Assembly: GCA_024196135.1 (NCBI GenBank)
Contig: JAMQCK010001134.1
Coordinates: 1-11,613 of the forward strand
DNA length: 11,613 bases
Reading direction: 5' to 3'
From: Pleurotus ostreatus/Saccharomyces cerevisiae fusant
Taxonomy: Eukaryota > Opisthokonta
Each line of letters begins with the position of its first letter. Within the stretch, counting starts at the first letter, position 1. The translations under genes were made by a program, and so were the position numbers. Below the pieces are notes generated by a model. The model worked only from the letters and a program-made list of their open reading frames with translations, searched no databases and was not told the origin of the DNA. This document shows, one piece after another, positions 1 to 7,664 of this stretch.

Positions 1-63
1 GGAATGGGCGTGCCCAAGGGTGCGAAGCGACAACGGGTGGACGATGATGACGGGGAGGCGTAG
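1..63 (+). CDS. Possible C-terminal end of an unidentified plus-strand protein (partial)
   Basis: Frame 1 reads 20 codons and stops at TAG 61-63. The peptide has a basic stretch (KGAKRQR) followed by an acidic run (VDDDDGEA). That composition is common at the tails of nuclear or nucleolar proteins, but no family can be named from 20 residues. A second frame is also open to about base 140, so coding is not proven. If real, the gene would be convergent with GPI2, which ends at 2220 on the other strand. Splice status and start lie outside the window. Confidence 0.3.
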   Translation, partial: GMGVPKGAKRQRVDDDDGEA

Positions 64-2219
64 CCTGAGCGGGCGGGGACTACTCCCCAAGCCCGGACTT
101 GCTGCGCTGGCTCTCCTCTCCCATCGCCCACAAGGATAATTAACGGACGCGCCTGCGAACTCATGCACGACAAAGCTCTCCCTGCAATTGCAACGCTCCC
201 TTCGTCTCGGACCGCCTGCTAGACCGATATCCGCGGATCGTATCGTCTCCCAGCTTGCTTGCGTCCGTGCTTTCTTGTGTATCCTGTATGTATGTATCAT
301 ATGCTGTAACATAACCTGCCAAGTCTCTTCAAGCCTGCTTCTCTTCCATGATTATCAGGTGAGCATGCCTCCTACGCAGAGTAACGGCCGCGAATGCTTA
401 CGACGTTCCTATCACAGACTGGCTATCAACTTTCTTCTTCACTTATCCATGGTCGTCGCACAAGAACATCCCATGCTACTGCTATCCGACGTATGAACTA
501 TTGAACTCCTTTCCACTCTCCTTCCGTGCAACAGTTATAACCTTATCCTTCCATGTTATATCTCTCCTTTCTCCCTATGTGCATAGATAGCTACCTATGT
601 GACGATTCCCTTCATGTTCCTTCTTGATTCATCGTTGTCCAGTCATTTTTCTCTCTCACGTACGCTAGCCTGGCACGGAATACAATATCTTCGAAACCTC
701 TCTCGGTTGCGTGAGACCTTGCGTGAGACGGCGAGCGGTCGCGGCCCTCTACTGCTTTGACCCAGCGCGGCAGAAGGCCCATTGACCTTACCGGGGTAAC
801 AGCTTCCAACGAACTTTGCGCCGGGATTTTTCAGGCTACAAGTGCACTCTATTGCGATGCCTGTCTACGCTCGTGACAGCCTTCTATACAGCAAGTCTCC
901 GCTGTGCCGGCTTGCAGGCTTCGCGCTCCCTTCCCGGGTCTATGTACGGACCTACGGATGGGTCACCTGGCCTGCAACTCAGGCGCCTTGGAGTTGCAGG
1001 CGGGCTTGCAGTGGCAGATAACCCACCCTCCGGCTCCGTCGGCGCGCTCGTCAGACAGGTGTATCGCCTACAGCTGCGCGTCTGGCTTGGACATACGCCG
1101 AAGGCAAGCGCACATATGCACGCCCCTCTGGGAAAACTGCATGCGCCCCTAGAGACGCACGCAGGCCTCCCAGACAGACGCTGCCACCTCGGGAAGGCGT
1201 GCGCCCGCCTCGCACACGCGCAGCCTATCCACCCTTAATTTGAGCACACGCTCGCAGAGGAATTCGTCGGTCCCGCAGGCGAATTCGTCGTCGGGCCATC
1301 CTGGATACGAGACCTACCCTACCGCACGGCAGACTTTTGACCGGATGCGGAAGGCGCGAGGCAACCGTGGAAGATCGAGCGCGAGGCTATTGGTGGCAAC
1401 GAGGCTCCCCAAGGTACCTCGAGGCGCGGCTGCAGGGCGCACTTCCGAGACCTGGCCTGGCTGATACCTGTGACGGAGATTGTGATGCTCGTGGTGGCGT
1501 GCATGAGCTGATTATTGATCCTGGGCGTGCCGCTGAATTTCTACTGTCTGTCCGCTTGTCGCGTCGCTCCTCATCCGTTCTTCCGCGCGTCAGCGCCCGC
1601 AATAATGAGCAGTAGAGTCGCCTAGCGAGAGATACAAGCATCTCATCTCCGTCCTGGCGGCGTCCTCGCGCGCTTCTGGCAGTCGACGCTCCCTACTTCC
1701 GGCACATCTGTCACAGTCCTGACGGCCCCGGCAGCCTTCTCCTCTTCTCGGCGTCCGACGCGGTCTTCTGCAACCCAAATCGCCCTTCTGGCATGCTCGT
1801 GGCCTGCCCATCTCAGGGCGGATCTCGCTGACGCAGGATAGGAAGGCCGGCTGGCAAGCGGGATCAGGCGACGGGGTTTGTCGGCAGTATCTTATCGCCA
1901 AGTGGCCCCAAATGGCGCGCCTGCGAGTGGCGCACCCATCGGAGGGAGCGGGAATCCGAGCCCCCCGTGGAGGACACGACGATCAGCACGACTGAGGCCA
2001 CGGTCATAGTTTCAGGTCGATTGGCAGGCAGCCGGACCCTGAACGGTGCGAGAATTGGTGGTGCGCCGAAGAGAACGAGTGGGCAGGTTGTAGGGCTTGG
2101 GCGGAGGGCAGAAGGAGTGGGAACGGTCTGTGTGGGACCCAGACCCAGACGGCACGATGCTGGTGCTGTAGATAATTCTTCGGGATGATCGGTGCGGCCT
2201 CGAGGTTTGGGGCCATATA
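64..2219. other. Long gene-poor stretch, no supported gene
   Basis: About 2.15 kb without a recognisable protein. Short open frames exist on both strands (the longest is about 170 codons, minus strand near 1864-2524), but they overlap each other, have low-complexity Arg/Ser/Pro-rich translations, show no family motif and no consistent intron pattern. Bases 500-620 are pyrimidine-rich (CTCCTTCC-type), as seen in fungal promoters and UTRs. Bases 270-360 contain an intron-like GTATGT...ATTATCAG segment, which could mark a spliced UTR or non-coding transcript, but nothing confirms it. The part next to 2220 must include the 3' UTR of GPI2. One strong hairpin lies at 970-1001. Confidence 0.5.
970..1001. 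repeat. Inverted repeat (11-bp perfect arms)
   Basis: Arms 970-980 (GCCTGCAACTC) and 991-1001 (GAGTTGCAGGC) are perfect reverse complements separated by 10 bases. The spacer itself contains the palindrome AGGCGCCT (981-988). It lies in the gene-poor stretch and overlaps no supported gene. It could form a hairpin in RNA from either strand or a small cruciform. No flanking terminal repeats of a MITE were recognised. Confidence 0.6.
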
Positions 2220-3416
2220 CTACTTGACTTTGGGCACCGCGACGTCCCATTGTCCGCGGATTTCGCTGTACAGAGGTATTCATTAGCGCGGGGCCGTGGT
2301 CGAGATGTACGAGTACGACAGATGGGGTAAACAACGTACTTCTTGTACTGCTGAGCCCAGACGAGCATAGCTGGTGCCGCAAATGTCACAAAAGTGAAGA
2401 TCGCGGCATAGAGCCACGGTGCTGTCGCGGAGACACGGGCACTGAGGGAAAGCGCGAGAAGCACAAGCGCCACCGTGAGGCCAGCCTGCACGGGAGCAGG
2501 AGTCGTCTGAAACAAAATAAACAAACGTGAGCAAAGTGGCAGAATGAACGTGAGCAGCGAACCCCACCTGAAGCCGGCGGCGCAGCATTGGAAACAGGGC
2601 GAAGACCTCCACCGCGAAGAGCGTGAGCGCGAACACGGCCAGGTCGTGCGCTAGGCGTGAGGCGAGAACAACGGAGGACGAGATGGCGGCATTAGTTGAC
2701 AGAACCGACGTCAGGCTGGCGGCGTGGGCGTGTCAACGCAGGGATTGGGACAAGCGGCGGGACAGACATTAACCGCTGGAGAAAGGGGGACGCACCGTTC
2801 GCGAGCGTGGCCGGGCATGGGGGTGTAGTCCGCGAGGAGCGCGTTCAGAATGAAGAGCGCAGCCGCCATGGCCCAGATGGAGTCGGAAGACGTCGCAGCG
2901 GTGAGCGTGCGGAGCACCGGCGCGAGGCACATGAGCGCGAGGAAGAGCAGAATGGAGGCCTTGACCGCACGCATGCCTGGGTCCGCACTTTCCGTTAGCA
3001 GCGACCCTCGTAGCGACGGAATTTTCTGGGCGACTTACGGTCTTCCCTACGCCTTGCGCGGTCGGATATTGCGCGCACTAACACCTCCCAGACGAAATAC
3101 CCCAAGAAAAAGCCAGCAATGGACAGCCAGAGCAGCACACGCGGGTCGAGGACATGATCCTTGAGCATCGTGAACGCGGAGACGAAAATCGCGACGCTTG
3201 CGAGGTGCTGGGTAATCGCAAAGGATAGAAAGACGAGCTGCCAGTAGGTATACGGCCGGAAGTTCGCTATGGGGCAATGTCAGTCTCCGTTGCCACACGC
3301 GATATATTCCGCTCACGATTTCTTCGCAGAGACGAGAGGAATAAGCCCTCTGGGACGTAGTTATCCGGATAGGGCTGCTTCTTCCACAGCACCTTCTCCC
3401 ATGGCTCGTCCGGCAT
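2220..3416 (-). CDS. GPI2: GPI2/PIG-C, GPI-GlcNAc transferase subunit
   Basis: Multi-pass ER membrane subunit of the complex that transfers GlcNAc from UDP-GlcNAc to phosphatidylinositol, the first step of GPI-anchor synthesis. Exons (minus): 3416-3317, 3266-3039, 2976-2796, 2715-2568, 2506-2340, 2265-2220; introns are 50, 62, 80, 61 and 74 nt, all GT-AG, and all phases agree, giving 289 aa (yeast and human members are about 280-300). The start is the first ATG after an in-frame TAG. It gives the family N-terminus PWEKVLWKKQPYPDNY (residues 5-20). Next come a YTYWQLV segment, the hallmark LAPVLRTLTAATSSDSIWAM, then VEVFALFPMLRRRLQ, and a tail with EIRGQWD like that of human PIGC. About 6-8 hydrophobic segments fill the protein. 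The ATG context is poor (C at -3) and an out-of-frame ATG lies upstream. The family call is very secure; the first exon is slightly less so. Confidence 0.93.
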
Positions 3417-3504
3417 CGGCGCCAGCAACGCGCAGGTCGTCCACCGCTACTTCGCGCGACGAGCTCGACGTGGCGGAACGTGGGAGGCCTGCGGGCCCGA
3501 TCAT
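3361..3504 (-). promoter_or_regulatory. Overlapping upstream ORF at GPI2
   Basis: An ATG at 3504-3502 opens a frame, different from GPI2, that runs to 3361 and so passes over the GPI2 start (3416). A further in-frame upstream ATG lies near 3585. If transcription starts upstream of 3504, scanning ribosomes would meet this ATG first and could bypass GPI2. The peptide has no family resemblance. Whether it lies in the mRNA depends on the unknown transcription start or a possible 5' UTR intron. Confidence 0.35.
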
Positions 3505-3941
3505 GTGATCGAGAACCCGCCGCTGATTGCCGCCCAAGGACTGGACCCACACCCGCAACGTGTGAGCCGCGACACTCCCTCGCATCTGGATAATCACCCG
3601 TCGAGTAATCGGAGGCTATATCTCACTATCACCAAGTTTTATCCCACTATCACCGGGTCCCTTGCGAAGGCAGATCCCAAAAGGATATGCGCGGACCCTA
3701 AACTCTATCCGCTTCGCCCACCCATCCGTTCATCACCCGTATCTCGACCATCACCCGCATCGAGCAGCCAAGCGAGATGGTATAGACGCAGCCTGTCAGG
3801 TATACTATGTACAGGGACGTAAACTTTACTTGCGATACAATGCACGATCTGGGTAGGTGACTAATAGATACAGTTCATTTCATCTGCAAGCTTCATCCTT
3901 CTCATTCATCTTCTATCCTCCTTCATCTTCGACCTTGACCT
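3417..3941. other. Intergenic: GPI2 promoter and transporter 3' UTR
   Basis: 525 bases between the GPI2 start and the transporter stop. No gene is supported. The stretch carries repeated ATCACC(C) words (3592-3598, 3628-3633, 3649-3654, 3731-3737 and 3751-3757, approximately), a near-duplicate 15-mer and a TTCATC-repeat tract, annotated separately. No clear TATA or CCAAT box was found on the GPI2 side. Confidence 0.5.
3619..3654. repeat. Short direct repeat TATCYCACTATCACC x2
   Basis: 3619-3633 (TATCTCACTATCACC) and 3640-3654 (TATCCCACTATCACC) differ at one base and are 21 bases apart, 200-240 bases upstream of the GPI2 start. This could be a local duplication or paired protein-binding sites; no known factor site was recognised. 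Confidence 0.5.
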
Positions 3942-3946
3942 TCATC
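3879..3946. repeat. TTCATC-repeat tract after the transporter stop
   Basis: Five TTCATC words start at 3879, 3892, 3905, 3922 and 3941 (spacings 13, 13, 17 and 19) within a pyrimidine-rich tract. On the transporter mRNA this reads as GATGAA in a purine-rich run. The last copy overlaps the stop codon and the others fall in the probable 3' UTR. It may be a decayed minisatellite or an RNA-protein binding region. Confidence 0.5.
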
Positions 3947-6198
3947 CATCTCTGGCCGTTCCCTTCCCTGGCACATCCTTCAGTCCCATCCGGAAGTATG
4001 CCGTCCCCATGAAGAGCACCCAGCAAGAGACGACGAGGCAGCCGCAGATCGTAGCGAATATTCGTCCTCGAGCCGTCTCCGCTCGGAGGCGCGCCTCGCC
4101 GCGCAACTTCGCTCGAGTGATGGAGGCATAGTCGGCGTTTGACTCTTGGGGAGGTGAGAGCAAAGGCTGCGATGCGTGCGTGTCTTCTGATGAGGGCGAG
4201 CTTCGTTCGTCCGGAGACGCTCTCGAGTGGCTGTCGACCACCGTGCTTGAAGATCTACTTTCGTGCGCGTGTGCGCGCGCTATCGTTCGCCGCTTCTGTA
4301 GACATGCTAGCGTGCCGATGGCAGCCAGCTGGAGGAGGTTGAGAACCAGGAATATATTCAGTAGCCGTTGTAGCGATCCCGGATTCGTCGAGGGGCCCGC
4401 CTTGCTCTTGTGAATGTCGAGAGCTAGTCCGGCGATGGTCTGGAATATTGTCGACCCGCAATTCTCAAGCTGCGAAGCGAATTAGTTTTCCTGTTCTTCA
4501 AAGGGCGGTTAAGTTGCTTACGCTCTTATGTACACCTAGAGCGGTGGAGACGAACTTGAGAGGCACGATTTTGGGCACCAGCACGACGAGTAGTACTGGA
4601 CTATTGTGAGCGGAATAATCACGCGGAGCGCAGAATTCACACACAAGGTGAGAATCCATGACCGATGGCGAAGGCCAAAATCCCGGGTATCGGCGTACTC
4701 GTTGGAAGCGCCAGCCACGCGTAGCAGAAAAGCGTCAAGGTAGACGAGCAGACAAGTAGCTGGACGACGATAGGTCGATGCTTGAACCTATCTACCAGGA
4801 AGCCACACTAAGTAAGGGTAAGTAATACTGCCAGTACAACGCTCGGACCGCTTACCAAAGGGTACATTATTAGACTACCTGCGAGCAGATACGAGGCTTG
4901 ACTCGCCGCGGAAGCCTCTGGCAAAGAGTAGCGGGTCTCGATTATATTTCTGAGCACCCTCGTCAGACCCGGATCGGAAGATATTTGGTCTCACCACTCA
5001 CGCAGCAAGATGAACGAAGGGCGACCAAATGGCGCCGCAGAGTACGTTCAGGAAAACATATCTGAATCAAAAGGATGGTGAGTGCGAAGATTGGCTTGTG
5101 AGGCAAGCGTACTCACGCCCAGAATACATCCCCCAGCTTTACCACGGAGCGCAGACGTACGCGCTTCTTCGCCGCGACCTTCTCCAACGCCTGCGCTTCC
5201 GTGACATCTATCGACCACCGCCTCTTCGCCTCCTCTTCCACATCCGTCGCCTCCAAATCCGCACACGCCCCGTCCACCAACCACCTTGACGCAGCGACAT
5301 ACAGCAGGTTCACCACGAACGAGAACGTCGCCAGCCCCGCAGCGACGAAGAACGGCGCCCGGGGGCCAAAGTGCGCGCTCAGAGGGTATGCCGTGCGCGC
5401 CGATAGGAAGGAAGCGCCTTTGCCAGCGAGAAGTCCGAGCGCCAGGGAAACGCCGAGGCCGTGCGAGCGGAAGAAGCGGACGATTATGGTCTCTTGTACG
5501 ACGGCGAGGGGGCTGACTGCGATACCAAAGATAAACATGCCGAGGGCCATGAGTCGTATGCTGCCAATTGTATGGCCGAGCAGGAGGACAAGTTGGCCTG
5601 CAAGCATTTGATTGTTAGAGCTTCTAGAGGTAAAGGGAGAAAATAGAGAATGTCAACTTACCGACGAGAATAATTCCCGTGGCAATGATGCTGGTCGCGG
5701 TCGTTCCTATCTTACTAGCAAGAGCACCTGCGACAAGGCTTGTCCAGGTGCTATTCAAGCTATACGCAGAGAATAAAAGACTGAACTCGGTGTGGCTCGC
5801 CCCGAGCTCGCGTGCTAAACGACTCTTGAGTGGTCCCAGAACGTATGAGGCACTGCCGATGATTTCAGCTCCCTTTGATTAGCAGGCTCCGGATGAAACC
5901 AAACGTACTAATGAGACCCAACGCTGAGGCTGCACGCGCAAAGTAGAGCAAGCCCCCGAATGAAGGTGGCACGCCGCTTCTGAGCAGCGAGTATCTCTTC
6001 GCGCGAGCGCGCAGATAGCTCATGGCTTGGGCTTCTACACCTGCCAAGTATGTCGTCCGAGTCCGCAGGGGTCCCGGGCTCTACTTCCGACTCGTCGGTA
6101 GCGTCTTCATGGGCAGTATAGCACTCGAGCATCGAGTTGCACGACTGGCGACGGTGGTCGTGCGCGGAGATGGGATCCTCAGGTGAGTGAGAAGACAT
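3942..6198 (-). CDS. MFSD1-like major facilitator transporter
   Basis: Exons (minus): 6198-5909, 5852-5662, 5597-5117, 5061-5002, 4949-4856, 4807-4645, 4595-4522, 4469-3942. Introns are 48-64 nt, all GT-AG and phase-consistent, giving 626 aa. The ATG sits in a good context (ACCATG). A hydrophilic N-terminus of about 70 residues (SPEDP, acidic DESEVEP and DSDD patches) precedes helix 1. The core resembles MFSD1-type carriers: HYASYVLGPLKSRLARELG, then PLAVVQETIIVRFFRSHGLG (190-209), LLAGKGASFLSARTAYPL, an internal loop near 270-310, GHGFSPLLLVVLVPK and LKFVSTALGVHKSLENCGST. A hydrophilic stretch of about 90 residues follows the next-to-last helix and holds an acidic-dileucine-like signal (E546, D547, L554-L555); the last helix is about 587-610. 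Human MFSD1 is a lysosomal dipeptide carrier, so a vacuolar or endosomal membrane is inferred here. The substrate cannot be read from sequence. The last but one junction (4644/4596) was chosen to keep FSPLLLVV in frame. Confidence 0.88.
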
Positions 6199-6446
6199 GG
6201 TGGCCTCTGTCAAGGAGACGCGTCAGTGCAGCAGCTGAAGGTCCCCGGTTCGGCTCAGGAGCATGGCTCGAGAGAAGACGCGCAGGATATCAGATAGCTC
6301 CTGACCTATCCATCACTGACGTCAGTCATCAGCGGAAGCAAATCGTGCGTGCGCGATCCCAGCTCACACCGCCATGCACACAACTTGGACTTGGACTTCA
6401 TTAAGTTACAGCACTGCGAGCGAATAGATATCGTGCTCTTATCTCG
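6199..6446. other. Intergenic: transporter promoter
   Basis: 248 bases between the transporter start and the stop of the MARVEL-like gene. It holds a perfect CRE palindrome (6315-6326) and no gene. Confidence 0.5.
6315..6326. promoter_or_regulatory. CRE/ATF-type palindrome ACTGACGTCAGT
   Basis: A perfect 12-bp palindrome whose core TGACGTCA (6317-6324) is the consensus site for bZIP factors of the CREB/ATF class. It lies about 117 bases upstream of the transporter ATG on the minus strand, a normal promoter distance, and downstream of the MARVEL-like gene's stop. A role in transporter control by a stress or nutrient bZIP factor is inference. Confidence 0.5.
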
Positions 6447-7339
6447 TTAGACCGGCATCTCAAGCACCTCGTCCAGTCTTCTTTTCCACCGCGACTCCTG
6501 CATCCAGGCGATCGTCGACAGCATCGTGAGTGCGGATAACGAGAACTGCGCCCAGCCCAGTCCCTCTATCGTCAGCGTCTCTCGGCATCTGTGAGTGTCT
6601 TACTCAGTGCTCGCTCTCATGAAGGGGCAGGATAGCTTACTCAGAAATTGCCGGTTGCCCTGTACAGTCCCCTCCCGTTCGTGTATTGTGCCACAGGCCC
6701 GCTGCAGCACCCTACATCACGTCGATCAGCCTATGCACCCCCACATTTCCACCAGCACGTACCCAAAGCGTCGTTGTCATCATCAGCCATACCACCGAGC
6801 TTGCAATGTCCGCCAGGAGACGCCGACCGCCCTCCAGGCAATATAACAAGTAGGCGCTCGAGAAAAATATCGTCCACGCCGCATCGAAGAGGAAGAGGAT
6901 TAGCCTGGGCAGAGGTAGTTGGCCTTCACTCCCTAATAGTCAGATAGTGATTAACTCACAGTGCCTTGTATCGCGAGCTCGGCCAGTACTCGTGCTCGTA
7001 CCCCGTCACGATCAGAAATACCCCCAGCCCCAATTCCGCCATCGCGCACAGCATGAGCAAGAGGAAGAGGAAGGGATGGTACTGCGTCGAGAGTTTGGTG
7101 GACATCTTCCTCCTTCGACGTCGTCCGAGTGTGGTGAAGGCTTGCTTCGACGGTCTCACAGATGCCCTCGATCGCGATCTCCTCGAGCGCAGGTCGCCGC
7201 TGGTGCTTCCCCACCCGCCTAGATAGGTGCGTAGCTTCTCGAGCTGGATAAGCGCACCGTGGGGTCTGTGGTCGAAGGAGTCGGTGTACCCTGATACACC
7301 GGTCATCGCGAGGGCGCCGCCTCGCGATTTGGGGCGCAT
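6447..7339 (-). CDS. Four-helix MARVEL-like membrane protein
   Basis: Exons (minus): 7339-6960, 6904-6763, 6711-6641, 6588-6447; introns are 55, 51 and 52 nt, GT-AG, phases consistent; 244 aa. Helices: about 89-112 (after QYHPFLFLLLMLC), 125-150 (KALLILFLFDAAWTIFFSS), 157-182 (DIASSVVWLMMTTTLWGAAA) and 206-230 (GLGWAQFSLSALTMLSTIAW). The third-helix WGAAAGLWH segment, the Cys-containing loop with GGDC and SECRE, and the final WAQFSL helix fit fungal MARVEL-domain proteins, which organise membrane subdomains. The start at 7339 is the first ATG after an in-frame TAG and adds 78 hydrophilic residues ending in a strongly basic GRRRRRK next to helix 1, as expected for a cytosolic side. An ATG at 7105 would give a bare 166-aa four-helix protein. 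GC-rich third positions favour the longer form, but it is not proven. Family call by topology and a few residues. Confidence 0.72.
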
Positions 7340-7664
7340 ATGTAAGACGAAGACCTCGAGGCCGGTGCGTGCTCGTCGCTACCGCGGCGCGTGTATCTCA
7401 TTCGCCTATCTCATCTCTTCCATTATGTCCCATCGAGGCCCTGTATCCTTCTCATCTCATCGCCTCGCCTACCTCCGGTTATTGTTCTCAGCCACGCGCG
7501 GGAACACGATGAGTTACGCCACAATAGAACAATAGATATGGCCATGAGAGCAATATACATGCAGAGGGTACACATTATTCCAGGCTCCTACGATAAATGA
7601 GCGACATGTACAACAGATGGTGGAATCAGCGTCTGCTTATGCCAGTGTATGATCCGCCCCTCGC
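7340..7664. other. Intergenic: MARVEL-like gene promoter and ZIP 3' UTR
   Basis: 325 bases with no supported gene, no CCAAT box and no clear binding palindrome. Small plus-strand frames here have low-complexity translations and appear to be chance. Confidence 0.45.

Noticed and set aside
816..1238. Plus-strand open frame of 140 codons in the gene-poor stretch
   Set aside because: The translation has no recognisable domain, the codon pattern is not gene-like and a second frame is open over the same bases.
1864..2524. Long minus-strand open frames overlapping the end of GPI2
   Set aside because: They are alternative frames read through GPI2 exons 5-6 and the intervening intron; the spliced GPI2 model explains the conserved residues.
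4596..4644. Acceptor TAG at 4601-4603 for transporter intron 6
   Set aside because: Using it shifts the frame and destroys the conserved FSPLLLVVLVPK; the CAG ending at 4596 keeps the frame.
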